Shown: in pieces, positions 8,262-17,284 of the stretch | Layout of the letters: every line of letters starts with the position of its first letter | Numbering within the stretch: position 1 is the stretch's first letter | NCBI GenBank assembly: GCA_018831195.1 | Contig: JAHJDP010000004.1 | Coordinates: 1 to 53,775 of the forward strand | Source of the DNA: Candidatus Eisenbacteria bacterium | GTDB lineage: Bacteria > Eisenbacteria > RBG-16-71-46 > CAIMUX01 > JAHJDP01 | Direction: 5' to 3' | DNA: 53,775 bases | Position numbers and translations under genes: made by a program | The notes under the pieces: generated by a model | Seen by the model: the letters and a program-made list of their open reading frames with translations, nothing else | The model's database searches: none | Told to the model about the DNA's origin: nothing

Positions 8262-9833
8262 ATGGACTTCCTGAATGCGGAAAGGTTAAACAAAAGAAGA
8301 ACTGCACATCGGATAAAAGCCCTTCTCATCGCAGCAGCGATAACCTTTCTTTTCGCCAGTCCCGCGCCCGCCGACTGGAACACCGGTGTCGGCGGAAACG
8401 GCGCGCGCGACGGCTACGCGCCGGTCACGGGCCCGTCGATCCCGGAGATTCTTTGGGAGGGAAGCCGTCCCGCTATTGTCTCGCAGCAAGCGGCCTGCGA
8501 CGGTACCATCCTGGTCGTAAGCCGCATCACGAGCTTTACCATTCCGACCGGGGCCTGGATCGTCGCGCATGATCTCAATAGCGGCGAAGAATTGTGGGCC
8601 GTTCAACTTCCCTATGATTTCCCCGGGACCTCCTGGCGCAGCCGCCTCTCGGCGATCCGCGACGGGCAGGTCTACGCCACGCGTGCCGGGAATACCAATC
8701 TCGATTACCTCTATGCGCTCGATGAGAACGACGGCTCAATCCTCTGGCAATCAGAAGACCTCATCGATGAGGGCAGCACTGAGAGCCTCGCCTTTGCGCC
8801 CGATGGCGATCTCATTGCCGGGAATTTCAGCTCCCTCCTGCGGATCAATCACACCGACGGCGCGACGGTCTGGCAGACCAACCGCAGCACGCCGACCTCG
8901 AATGGCGCCCAGGCGACGGTCTACGGCGATCGCGTCTATCTTTGGGAGCCGAGCCCCTATGGGCCGGTCGTCACCGCCTTCGATCTTGCCAACGGCGACC
9001 GCCTTTACTCCAGTGATGCGCTTTCAGCCGGAATCATCCAGCAGCTCGGCCTCATGTGCGGTTCCGACGGGACGATTTATGCGCCCCGCTCGATGAACAA
9101 TCCGTCAACAGACTATTTCGTCGCCCTCACCGATACAGGAGCCGGTTTCACCGAGAAGTGGCGCTACCCGATCTGCTATCTCCCCTTCGCCTCCTTTTGC
9201 GTGGGACCGGACGGATCGGTTTTCACCTACTCGCGCGACTACGAGATCGTGGCCCTCGATCCCGACACAGGCGCCGAACTTGCCGTCAGCGATCCGATCC
9301 CGCATGGCACGACCTTCGCGGCGCGGATCGCCGTCGACGAGCGCGGGTGGATCTATCTCACCAACGGCGGATTCGAAGACGGCGCCGTCTTCGCCTTCAA
9401 TCCCGGCCTGACCCTGGCCTGGTCGGAGCCTCTGGTCGGCGTTAATGTCGGCGGGCCGGTCCTGGCCGACAACGGCGCCCTGGTGGTCTGCGGCACGGGG
9501 ACCGACGTGAGGGCCTACCGCGGTCCGATCTCCGCCGTGGGAGAGCCGTTGGCGTCCGGCCCCAAGCTGATCAACCTGCCCAATCCCTTCGCGGGGCGGA
9601 CCGAGATCCGTTTCCAGTTGGCGCAGGCGGGCCCGGTGACCCTGCGGATTCTCGATGTGCGGGGGCGGCTCGTGCGCGGCCTCCTCGAAGGGGCTCCCGC
9701 TGCAGCGGGGGAGAACCAATCGTTCTGGGACGGATGCCTTCAGGCCGGGCGTCCGGCCCCCGCCGGCGTTTACTTCGCCGCCTTGTCGACGGCGGACGGG
9801 GATCAGATCCGCAAGCTGATCCTGCGGCGCTGA
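8262..9833 (+). CDS. Secreted PQQ-type beta-propeller protein with T9SS-type sorting tail
   Basis: This product has 523 residues; ATG 8262 follows AAAGGAG by seven bases. A signal peptide (LLIAAAITFLFASPAPADW) precedes repeated propeller blades with the pattern A-x-D-x-x-x-G-x-x-x-W: AHDLNSGEELWAVQLP, ALDENDGSILWQS, RINHTDGATVWQT, AFDLANGDRLYSS, ALDPDTGAELAVS. This is the quinoprotein/BamB-like fold. No quinone-cofactor cysteine pair or metal site is apparent, so an enzymatic role is not supported; binding or scaffolding is more likely. It is not BamB itself, because it ends in a sorting tail (NLPNPFAGRTEIRFQL, LDVRGRLVRGL, PAGVYFAAL) with LILRR. Together with the divergent Asp-box gene it forms a pair of exported propellers. 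Confidence 0.82.
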   Translation: MDFLNAERLNKRRTAHRIKALLIAAAITFLFASPAPADWNTGVGGNGARDGYAPVTGPSIPEILWEGSRPAIVSQQAACDGTILVVSRITSFTIPTGAWIVAHDLNSGEELWAVQLPYDFPGTSWRSRLSAIRDGQVYATRAGNTNLDYLYALDENDGSILWQSEDLIDEGSTESLAFAPDGDLIAGNFSSLLRINHTDGATVWQTNRSTPTSNGAQATVYGDRVYLWEPSPYGPVVTAFDLANGDRLYSSDALSAGIIQQLGLMCGSDGTIYAPRSMNNPSTDYFVALTDTGAGFTEKWRYPICYLPFASFCVGPDGSVFTYSRDYEIVALDPDTGAELAVSDPIPHGTTFAARIAVDERGWIYLTNGGFEDGAVFAFNPGLTLAWSEPLVGVNVGGPVLADNGALVVCGTGTDVRAYRGPISAVGEPLASGPKLINLPNPFAGRTEIRFQLAQAGPVTLRILDVRGRLVRGLLEGAPAAAGENQSFWDGCLQAGRPAPAGVYFAALSTADGDQIRKLILRR

Positions 9834-9912
9834 GACCTTTCGGCATCTATTGGGGATCTCCTGGAGGAGCAGGGATGGGGGATTGTGAAACGCACGTCCA
9901 CCCCTTAGGATC

Positions 9913-9941
9913 TTGATGCGGGGTTCTTCTCACCGCATCAA
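9913..9941 (+). terminator. Perfect 9-bp hairpin after the PQQ-propeller gene
   Basis: TTGATGCGG and CCGCATCAA pair perfectly across an 11-base loop. No uridine run follows (CCGTTTCATCC), so it would be a weak or factor-assisted terminator, or an mRNA 3' stabiliser. Confidence 0.45.
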
Positions 9942-9981
9942 CCGTTTCATCCAATAAAGGCCGCCATCAAGGGAGGTTCGT

Positions 9982-10701
9982 GTGCGAGGAATCGTTTTGG
10001 CCGGGGGATTGGGAACACGCCTCGCCCCACTCACCACGATCACAAACAAGCACCTTCTGCCGGTGTATGACAAACCGATGATTTACTATCCGATTGAGAC
10101 CCTCGTTCAAGCCGGGGTCCAGGATATCCTTCTTGTGACCGGTGGAAACAATGCGGGGGATTTTCTCCGGCTGTTGGGGAATGGTAAAGCTTTTGGATTG
10201 TCTCACATCGATTATGTCTATCAAGAGGGCGAAGGAGGTATCGCCGAGGCGTTAGGCCTGGCTGAATACTACTCATCCGGGCAATCGATCGCCGTCATTC
10301 TGGGCGACAATATTATCCAGGACGATATCACTCCCTATGTCACATCATTCCATCAGCAAGGGGGCGGCGCGAAAATTCTGCTGAAGGAAGTCCCTGATCC
10401 GCAGCGGTTCGGTGTGGCGGTGCTGGAGGGGGAAAGGGTATCGCGGATTATCGAAAAGCCGAAGGATCCACCCAGCAATTACGCGGTCACGGGGATCTAT
10501 ATGTACGATTCCCGGGTTTTCGACATCATCAAGACGCTGAAACCCTCCGACCGGGGAGAGCTGGAGATTACAGACGTCAACAATGCCTATATCAAGATGA
10601 ATGAAATGACGTACGACTTTTTAAAGGGATGGTGGACCGACGCCGGGACCTTTGAATCGCTCTACCGGGCCAATTGCCTGGTCGCCGAGCTTCCACGCTG
10701 A
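9982..10701 (+). CDS. Glucose-1-phosphate thymidylyltransferase-like sugar nucleotidyltransferase (short form)
   Basis: The protein has 239 residues and a GTG start after GGGAGG. It transfers a nucleoside monophosphate from NTP (typically dTTP) to a sugar-1-phosphate, the first step toward activated deoxysugars for surface glycans. The signature GIVLAGGLGTRLAPLT...NKHLLPVYDKPMIYY is at the N-terminus. The metal-binding and sugar-site motifs VILGDNI (around residue 110), EKPKDPPSNYAVTGIYMYD and WWTDAGTFESL follow. Full-length RmlA enzymes are about 290 residues; this one stops after the catalytic core and lacks the C-terminal helices that form the allosteric site, so product feedback may differ. 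No other rml genes are adjacent, and the nucleotide and sugar specificity is not proven by sequence. Confidence 0.85.
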   Translation: MRGIVLAGGLGTRLAPLTTITNKHLLPVYDKPMIYYPIETLVQAGVQDILLVTGGNNAGDFLRLLGNGKAFGLSHIDYVYQEGEGGIAEALGLAEYYSSGQSIAVILGDNIIQDDITPYVTSFHQQGGGAKILLKEVPDPQRFGVAVLEGERVSRIIEKPKDPPSNYAVTGIYMYDSRVFDIIKTLKPSDRGELEITDVNNAYIKMNEMTYDFLKGWWTDAGTFESLYRANCLVAELPR

Positions 10702-10875
10702 TTCTGCGGGGAACGGCGGGCGACCCGGGAAGCGAGCGCCGCTGGACGGCCCCGTAGGGGAACTCCATCGCGACCAGGATGGTACTAAGACCGCGGACGG
10801 CCGCCGGCTTCTCGATCCGGCCTTAACAGAGTTTTCTAGGTGTTTGTAATGGGGAGGGGTGAGGAGGTTTTCTGA

Positions 10876-11733
10876 ATGCGCTGGAGCTGCTTTATTAAGA
10901 ACCAACCATCAATGATGCCGCGCGTGAGCCCGCAAATGATGCCGCGAGGGACCGCGCCAATAATCCTGCCGCTGATACTCCTGGGGATGATTTTGGTTTT
11001 TGCCCCGGCCGGCGCCGGCGCCGCCATCTACTTTGAAAACCTGGGCTACCAGGTCTTCCAGGCCGATACGATCATCCCAAGGGCCCATCTCTACGACAGC
11101 GAAGATTATCAGTCGATGCTGCTTCTGCCGGGAACCGGCGCTCCCCTGCTTCTGGAACTGGGAACCCAATCGGTCTACGAGATCGCCCCAGAGGATCTGG
11201 ATCTTTCCGGAGAGGATCCCGTTCTTTCCAACCTGGAGAACGGCCTTTTTTTCTGCGCCCTCATCACCGAGGAGGGATCGATACATATCGATTCTCCCGT
11301 GAGGAGTTACCGGCTTTCACCGCTCCCTCAATTTCTCGGTCCCGCGACACTCGCAGAAGTTTTGGCGCTGAAACCGGCTTATGCCCTCGATGCCCGGGAA
11401 TATCTGCCGGACCCCGACGCCATTAAAATGTTAAAGACGGTCGGCGAGCCCGTGGATATCAAGGTTTTCTTCGGGACCTGGTGCCGCTTATGCAAGCATC
11501 TTCTCCCCGGATTCCTTCGCGTGATGGAGGAAGCCGGCAACCCGAATTTCAATGTGGAGTTTATGGGTGTGGATGAGGATGTCATGGAACCGGAAACCTT
11601 GCTTCAGCGCTATAGTGTGTCGCAGACTCCGACGATAATCCTACTGAAAAATGGTTCTGAAATCGGACGGATCGAGGAAGCAGCCGTTCCGAATGTGGAA
11701 AAGGAGTTGGTGGCGATTTTAGTAAAATCCTAG
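10876..11733 (+). CDS. Periplasmic thioredoxin-fold protein (WCRLC motif)
   Basis: This encodes 285 residues with GAGGAGG seven bases before ATG 10876. A long signal/anchor (APIILPLILLGMILVFAPAGAGA) directs it to the periplasm. Residues about 55-170 are an uncharacterised domain. From about 190 there is a thioredoxin domain with the redox pair C203-R-L-C206 in FFGTWCRLCKHLLPG and the cis-proline segment SQTPTIILLKNG. A dithiol-disulfide exchange role in the cell envelope is expected. The next gene couples a MauE-like membrane domain to a second thioredoxin-like domain, suggesting an electron-relay or disulfide-forming pair; the partner proteins are not identifiable. Confidence 0.8.
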   Translation: MRWSCFIKNQPSMMPRVSPQMMPRGTAPIILPLILLGMILVFAPAGAGAAIYFENLGYQVFQADTIIPRAHLYDSEDYQSMLLLPGTGAPLLLELGTQSVYEIAPEDLDLSGEDPVLSNLENGLFFCALITEEGSIHIDSPVRSYRLSPLPQFLGPATLAEVLALKPAYALDAREYLPDPDAIKMLKTVGEPVDIKVFFGTWCRLCKHLLPGFLRVMEEAGNPNFNVEFMGVDEDVMEPETLLQRYSVSQTPTIILLKNGSEIGRIEEAAVPNVEKELVAILVKS

Positions 11734-11791
11734 TTTTTTTGGCGACGCCACAGCAGTTTGAAGTGGATTCAGTGAGGAGTCGATTCAGTTT

Positions 11792-12703
11792 GTGAAATTC
11801 CCGGTTCGCACATGGTTCGCTTATCTGCTGGCATGGGTCCCCATCGTGGCCTTCGCCGTCGCCGGCTTTCTCAAGGGCGCGGACCCGCTGCTCTTTTCGC
11901 AACAGATAACCGAACACGGCGTCAGCCCCGCGGCCTGGTCGCCCGTCCTTTCATATGTCTTTATCGCAATAGAGCTTCTTCTGGCGCTTGCCTTGGTCCT
12001 GTGGATTGCGCCGCGGCCGGCGCTCTTTCTGTCGGGGGGTCTTTTATTTTTCTTCATTGCCGTGACGGCGGTGGCCTGGTCGATGGGAAAGGGCGAAGCC
12101 TGCGGGTGCTTCGGCCGCCTCTCCGATCGCGGGCCGGAAGCGGTGATCAAAGAAGATACCCTCCTCATCGCGGCGACCGCCCTCGCCTTCTTTCTCGCGC
12201 CCCGCAAGAGACCGACGGGCGCGGGCGGCCGGACGATCCTCTTGCTTGTCTTGGCCATCCCGGCACTCGCCTATACGGCTCTCGGTCAAAATCTCCCACT
12301 GGACGGCCTCATCACCGGGATCCGGCCCGGGACCGATCTTTCGGATATCTCCCTCGATGGACTCAGGCAACCAGTGGGGCAGGGGCGCGTCCTGCTTGTT
12401 CTGGCCGAACCGGAATGCCCCGTCTGCGATGAGGCCTTCTCGGATTTGAAGGCCATTGCCGGCCCCGATACCGGCGTCAGGGTTGTTTATACAATTCAAG
12501 GGGATTCAAAGACGGCCTCGCAATGGCGTCTCAGGCATCTTCCTCCCTTCCCGGTGGGCCGCGCTTCGAAGCGCGTGCTCCGCCAATATTACCGCCGGTT
12601 GCCTTGCGCTTTTCTCTTGCAGGATGGTGTCGTGGTTCAGGCCTACTGGAATCGGCTCCCGATATTGACTGATTTGCCGGCACCCGTCGCCGCCTCGTCC
12701 TGA
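11792..12703 (+). CDS. MauE/DoxX-like membrane protein fused to a thioredoxin-like domain
   Basis: The protein has 303 residues and starts at GTG 11792; GAGGAG lies about 12 bases upstream, a long spacing. The N-terminal half has four hydrophobic helices in the MauE arrangement (YLLAWVPIVAFAVAGFLKGADPLLF, YVFIAIELLLALALVLWIA, LFLSGGLLFFFIAVTAVAW) and the family's ACGCFG cysteine motif. After a fifth helix comes an extracytoplasmic domain with VLLVLAEPECPVCDEAF, where C209 and C212 form a CxxC pair. MauE proteins assist disulfide formation in the periplasm. The fusion to a redox domain and the thioredoxin gene just upstream support a shared disulfide pathway. No methylamine dehydrogenase genes are present, so that substrate is unlikely. 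Confidence 0.75.
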   Translation: MKFPVRTWFAYLLAWVPIVAFAVAGFLKGADPLLFSQQITEHGVSPAAWSPVLSYVFIAIELLLALALVLWIAPRPALFLSGGLLFFFIAVTAVAWSMGKGEACGCFGRLSDRGPEAVIKEDTLLIAATALAFFLAPRKRPTGAGGRTILLLVLAIPALAYTALGQNLPLDGLITGIRPGTDLSDISLDGLRQPVGQGRVLLVLAEPECPVCDEAFSDLKAIAGPDTGVRVVYTIQGDSKTASQWRLRHLPPFPVGRASKRVLRQYYRRLPCAFLLQDGVVVQAYWNRLPILTDLPAPVAASS

Positions 12704-12867
12704 TCACTACCGCCTCCTGATCACCACCGCCCAGGGATTGTATAAAGAGCGATAGATGCGAATCGCCTTGCAAAATGCAATGGGAGCCGGCGATGCTCTT
12801 TGTCAGGATTTCCGATAAGTTTAAGTAACTGATTGAAAGTCATCGAGATAGATTACCGATCCCATGC

Positions 12868-12882
12868 TGGCACATTTCGTGC
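12868..12882 (+). promoter_or_regulatory. Sigma-54-like (-24/-12) promoter before the lipoprotein gene
   Basis: TGGCACATTTCGTGC has the GG and GC dinucleotides exactly 10 bases apart and matches 9 of the 11 conserved positions of TGGCACGN4TTGC. It lies 52 bases ahead of the chosen start at 12934. No enhancer-binding regulator is adjacent. Confidence 0.45.
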
Positions 12883-12933
12883 GCAAGAGAAGGCCAGGAG
12901 CCAAGGTTCTTGCAACAGCATGGGGGTCGAAGA

Positions 12934-14565
12934 ATGTTCACACACCCGTTCAGATTCTGGATCCGCGCCATCTTGGGGCGGGGATTCTTCTACCGGACGG
13001 GTTTCTTTCTATTCCTCCTCTTTTTTTGGGGATGCGGCCAGGATTCGAAAAATCCGGCCGTTCCCGGTTCACCGGCCGGGGAGACCCGCGTCATTCTCAC
13101 CGGTCAATCCGATCTCTCCGGCACCGCCCGGCTCGCAAAGGACTCGGGCGATCTCCTCATGGAGGCGGAGCTCCGGGATCTTTCCGGCGCCCCTCTGTCC
13201 GGATACCCGGTGACCCTGCTCATGTCGGGGGATGTGGTTCTCATCGCCTTCCAGACGCCGGAGACAGGATGCTCTTGCGGCACGCTTTTGTTAAAGACAA
13301 CCCCCGGATCAAAACAGGAATCGGCATCCGATCCGATTCATGCGGGAACTTTTATCCTCAATAGAGATGATCCGCGGGGTACGCGCCTTTATGACGCCGC
13401 CCTGGATCCCCACCCCACGCAAGCCTCGGCATCGGTGACTGGAGCGCAACTGATTGAGGATCCAGCCCAATTGATGGAGATATTGCAGCAAATGCCGGGA
13501 CTGCGGGATGAGGGAAGTTATACTTTAAGCGATCTGGCGCAAGACCGTATCTCTTGGAATGAGGAAGTTGTCTACGTCATGCCGCCGGCCGCTTCTTTTC
13601 CTGATTCGGGCGGCCCGATTCTGTTTGTCCGCGCCTCTTTCGGGGATCTCTTACCAGGAATGCCGTCTGAGTTTGTCGTGCGATTGTATAAGACGGCCGC
13701 GGGCCGTAACCTTTGCATTCCTGAGGGATTGGAGATTCTGCTTGATTGGGAGTCACCGGTGGCGGGTGAGACATTCGCCGGTCCGGAGGAATCGACGCTT
13801 GATCTTGCCGGCCGGTTGAGTCTTCCACAAAGCCTGTTGAATGATCCTGAATTGAAGATCGAGTGGACGCTCGATGGAGCGGCCGTCCCGGGATCGGGCG
13901 ACCTCAAGATGGCTCTCGCCGGCGCGCTGGACCCGCTCCACTTTTCTGTGCCGGTGGATTTGGCGCCGGGATCCCATCGACTCGATCTGGCCGTGATCCT
14001 GCCGCCGCGGCTGCGGGGTCTCATGACGCCTGTTTCGGGTGAAGCGATCCATGTGCGGCGGACGATTCTCTATGAACCGGATCGATCCGCCTCCTCCGCG
14101 CCGACCCTAACCCAATTCAGTCATCCCCAAACAGCCCCAGCGCCGGAGGCGAGCTTCTATCTTTCCTTTTATTTCCAGGACCCTGATGCGGATGTGACAA
14201 CGGCTCATGAAAGCATCCGTTGGTCGCTGAACGGCCTTGAGGGAAGCTGGGCGGGCAGCGGCCGGGTGACGGAGACGGCGGAGCTGGAAGGCTTCACTGC
14301 TCTCGAGGGCCAGATCCATTTTCCCCTCTCTTTCTACGGGGCGATTCCCGGCGACTGGATCGAGTGGACCTTCTGGGTCGAAGACGCGCAGGGTCATGCG
14401 AGCCATCCGCTCCATGCCCGGGTCGAGATCATTTCAAGGGGATCTTCGCTGGCCGCGATCCCTGCCTCATTGCAACAGCTCATTCCGCAACAACGCATCC
14501 CGCAGCGGCAAGATGGGGGATATCCCCCGGTTCGTGGCCTCACATGTGATGCAACCGGCCTTTGA
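12934..14565 (+). CDS. Large outer-membrane or periplasmic lipoprotein, function unknown
   Basis: The product has about 543 residues from ATG 12934 (GGGGGT upstream); a TTG at 12910 is an alternative. The signal peptide ends in FLFLLFFWGC, an acceptable lipobox with Cys at the cleavage site. After it come apparent Ig-like beta-rich segments (TRVILTGQSDLSGTARL..., LSGYPVTLLMSGDVV; GEAIHVRRTILYEP; FYLSFYFQDPDADVT, WSLNGLEG, IEWTFWVEDAQGHASHP), giving a beta-sandwich series. A GCSCGTLLLKT segment near residue 110 resembles a metal or disulfide site, but this is unproven. It follows the two thioredoxin-like genes, but a 230-bp gap holding a sigma-54-like promoter suggests separate control. Confidence 0.65.
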   Translation: MFTHPFRFWIRAILGRGFFYRTGFFLFLLFFWGCGQDSKNPAVPGSPAGETRVILTGQSDLSGTARLAKDSGDLLMEAELRDLSGAPLSGYPVTLLMSGDVVLIAFQTPETGCSCGTLLLKTTPGSKQESASDPIHAGTFILNRDDPRGTRLYDAALDPHPTQASASVTGAQLIEDPAQLMEILQQMPGLRDEGSYTLSDLAQDRISWNEEVVYVMPPAASFPDSGGPILFVRASFGDLLPGMPSEFVVRLYKTAAGRNLCIPEGLEILLDWESPVAGETFAGPEESTLDLAGRLSLPQSLLNDPELKIEWTLDGAAVPGSGDLKMALAGALDPLHFSVPVDLAPGSHRLDLAVILPPRLRGLMTPVSGEAIHVRRTILYEPDRSASSAPTLTQFSHPQTAPAPEASFYLSFYFQDPDADVTTAHESIRWSLNGLEGSWAGSGRVTETAELEGFTALEGQIHFPLSFYGAIPGDWIEWTFWVEDAQGHASHPLHARVEIISRGSSLAAIPASLQQLIPQQRIPQRQDGGYPPVRGLTCDATGL

Positions 14566-14694
14566 GGCGCCGGACTGAAGTTTTCCCCCCCATCCATCCG
14601 ATCCTCAAAGTAAACCGTTCCTAATCAATAATCCTTCAAGAGGAACCGAGGGACGTTCCCATACCCGCCAGGCCTATTTCCCAGGGGCGATTTA

Positions 14695-14703
14695 TGCTAT
14701 AAT
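14695..14703 (+). promoter_or_regulatory. Extended -10 promoter for the subtilisin-like protease gene
   Basis: TGCTATAAT is a perfect extended -10 element 67 bases upstream of the ATG at 14770. No clear -35 hexamer is present 17 bases upstream (TATTTC), which is usual for extended -10 promoters. Confidence 0.55.
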
Positions 14704-14769
14704 ATAGTCAAATTATCGTCTTCCAAGAAGGGAGGGCGCCCCCAAGGGAAATGCAGCCGTGGAGGAATA

Positions 14770-17256
14770 ATGATCCTTTGCTTGTGTCGCAATCAGGGAA
14801 AAGGAGTAGGGAAGCCGGCGGCGGGATGGATCTTGCCGCTTTTCGTCATCGCTCTTTTGTTCGCAGGGCCGGGTTTTGCCCATGCCGCCGGGGATGCGAC
14901 GTGGCATGACAAGATGTTTCAAACGACCTGGGATCTCACGCCGCGCACCGATGAGATCCTTCTTCAGTATGCGCCCGAAGCAGATTCTGTGGTCCGGGCC
15001 TCATTGCGGAACGCCTATGGGCTGGAGTTGCTGCAGGATTTCAACGGTGTCACCCGGGTGGAGGTCTGCAGGGTACCGGCCGGGCAGGAAGCTCAAGCGA
15101 TCTCCGAGATCGTGGGCCGGGAGTATGGGGTTGCCGCCGCCGTGCCGGCGATGATCGACCAAGAGGGTTTCACAAAATATTATATTCCGGGCCGGGTCAC
15201 GGTTCAGTTCCGCAAGGATCTGAGTCCTGAAGTCTGTCTGCAATATATCGCCGATGCGGGAAGCGCCGTTATCAAGGATCTCTGGACGCCGGGTTACTAC
15301 ACCATCACGGTGCCGGAGGGGATGACCGTTTTCCAGGCGGTTCGAATCTGGCAGAGCCATCCGCAGATTCTCTTCTCAGAACCGCACTACATGATGTATG
15401 ACGACGCCGTCTATGCGCCGAACGATCCCTACTATGATGACCAATGGCACTTGAACAATACGGGCGCCATCGGCGTTGCGGGGAGTGATATCGATGCGGA
15501 AGCAGCGTGGGATCTGGAAAAGGGGGATCCCAATGTCATCATCAGTATCATCGACACGGGCATGGATATGGCGCACGAAGACCTTGCCGGCAATTTGTTG
15601 CCCCGGGGCAGTGCGGATTGGGACTTTTCCGGAGCCGGAACGGTGCCCAATGATACCAACGGACATGGTACCTCCTGTTCCGGCCTTGCCGCCGGGATTC
15701 AGGATAATGGGATCGGTGTCTCAGGGGTGGCCCCCGGATGCCGCCTCATGCCGCTGAAGGTGAGTCTCAACTCCGGCGAAAATGACAATCGCGCCGACGC
15801 GATCAACTATGCCGTCAGCCGTCGTCCGGAATTCAACGGGATGGTCATTTCCTGCTCCTGGCGGATGTCTTCCGGATCCTTCACGGCCGTCGAGGCCGCC
15901 TGCCAAAACGCCTGGGATAACAATGTCGTCATGCTGGTCGCCAGCGGCAATGATAACAGCATCATTAATTATCCGGCGCTCTATCCCACCACCATCGCCG
16001 TGGGGGCGAGCAGCCCCTGCGATGAGCGCAAGAACCCCGGCTCCTGCGACGGCGAAACATGGTGGGGCAGCAATTATGGCCCCGAACTGGATGTCGTGTC
16101 GCCCGGCGTTCTCATGACGACCACCGACATCAGCGGCAGCGGCGGATATACCAGCGGGAATTACGTCGATTACTTTAATGGGACCTCCTCCGCCACGCCG
16201 GTGGCGGCCGGTGTCTGCGGTTTGATTCTCAGCGCTAATCCAAACCTCACCAATGTTGAAGTCCGCCAAATCCTCCGTGACACCGCTGAGGATCAGGTTG
16301 GTCCGGCCAATGAAGACGGGCCGGGATTCGACAATTACTTCGGATGGGGCCGGATCAATGCCTACCAAGCCGTTCTCCTGGCGATGCCGAATAATGGTTT
16401 TGAAGATGATATGGAGGCTGGTGAAGGGGGTTGGACCCACCAGATAATTCACCCCAGTCTCGGATACGGTGATGATTGGCATCTCAGCCAGCAGCGGAAT
16501 CACACCCCCGGCGGCCAGAATTCTTGGAAATGCGGGGCCACCTCCGGCGATTACTCAAACCAGATCAGCGCCGCCTTGATCAGCCCCTCTATTAACGTCT
16601 CGGCGGGGTCGGTTCTGCGCTTCTGGCATTGGATGGATGTTTATGCCGAAGATGACGAGATAGCCGGAGACGGTGGCGTGATTGAAGTGTCGTCCAACGG
16701 TGGAGCGACCTGGCAGCCTCTCATTCCGGCCGGCGGCTATACGCATCGCTGGGCGGGCACCTCACTGTTGCCCTTCTTTGATGGTCAACGAGTCTGGTCC
16801 GGATCTTTTGACTGGCGCCAGGAGACGGTCTTCCTGACCGGGTTCAGCGGCTCGATCCAGATCCGTTTCCGGCTCGGTACGCGCGGGGCCGACCCCACCG
16901 GCGAAGGTTGGTATGTCGACGATGTGGAGATCGTGGCGGATCCTTCATCCGTACCGGACGAGCAGGTTTCCAGACACCTGGTCGAGGTCTTGCCGAGCCT
17001 TCCCAATCCGGCCACGGGATCGGCGGCCCTTCGCTTCCAACTCGCACAGGCGGGTCCGGTAAGTTTGGTGCTGCATGACATTTCCGGGCGGGTGATCCGC
17101 CAATGGGATTTGGGATCCCAGGCGCCGGGGAGACATCAGGTCGTCTTCGACGGATTCGATGCCTCCCATCGGCCGACGCCGGCCGGAGTTTACCTTTACC
17201 GGGTCGTCACAAAGAATGAAGCATCCCAGACCGGCCGTCTGGTCTGGGTTCGTTAG
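14770..17256 (+). CDS. Secreted subtilisin-like (S8) serine protease with sorting tail
   Basis: The protein has 828 residues; GGAGGAA lies just upstream of ATG 14770. The order is: signal peptide (LPLFVIALLFAGPGFAHAA), propeptide-like region to about residue 210 (YYIPGRVTVQFRKDL is typical of fervidolysin-type propeptides), then the S8 domain with all three catalytic residues: D262 in IISIIDTGMD, H299 in NGHGTSCSGLAAG and S473 in GTSSATPVAAG. Residues about 545-715 form a jelly-roll, choice-of-anchor J-like domain (DDWHLS, VLRFWHWMDVYAEDD, GWYVDDVEI). The C-terminus is a FlgD-like/T9SS type sorting tail (PSLPNPATGSAALRFQL, LHDISGRVIRQW, PAGVYLYRV) ending in VWVR. Extracellular protein degradation is expected. 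An isolated transcription unit is suggested by its own promoter and the hairpin after it. Confidence 0.92.
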   Translation: MILCLCRNQGKGVGKPAAGWILPLFVIALLFAGPGFAHAAGDATWHDKMFQTTWDLTPRTDEILLQYAPEADSVVRASLRNAYGLELLQDFNGVTRVEVCRVPAGQEAQAISEIVGREYGVAAAVPAMIDQEGFTKYYIPGRVTVQFRKDLSPEVCLQYIADAGSAVIKDLWTPGYYTITVPEGMTVFQAVRIWQSHPQILFSEPHYMMYDDAVYAPNDPYYDDQWHLNNTGAIGVAGSDIDAEAAWDLEKGDPNVIISIIDTGMDMAHEDLAGNLLPRGSADWDFSGAGTVPNDTNGHGTSCSGLAAGIQDNGIGVSGVAPGCRLMPLKVSLNSGENDNRADAINYAVSRRPEFNGMVISCSWRMSSGSFTAVEAACQNAWDNNVVMLVASGNDNSIINYPALYPTTIAVGASSPCDERKNPGSCDGETWWGSNYGPELDVVSPGVLMTTTDISGSGGYTSGNYVDYFNGTSSATPVAAGVCGLILSANPNLTNVEVRQILRDTAEDQVGPANEDGPGFDNYFGWGRINAYQAVLLAMPNNGFEDDMEAGEGGWTHQIIHPSLGYGDDWHLSQQRNHTPGGQNSWKCGATSGDYSNQISAALISPSINVSAGSVLRFWHWMDVYAEDDEIAGDGGVIEVSSNGGATWQPLIPAGGYTHRWAGTSLLPFFDGQRVWSGSFDWRQETVFLTGFSGSIQIRFRLGTRGADPTGEGWYVDDVEIVADPSSVPDEQVSRHLVEVLPSLPNPATGSAALRFQLAQAGPVSLVLHDISGRVIRQWDLGSQAPGRHQVVFDGFDASHRPTPAGVYLYRVVTKNEASQTGRLVWVR

Positions 17257-17284
17257 TCAGGGTAATGTGAAGCGGAGATTCAGG

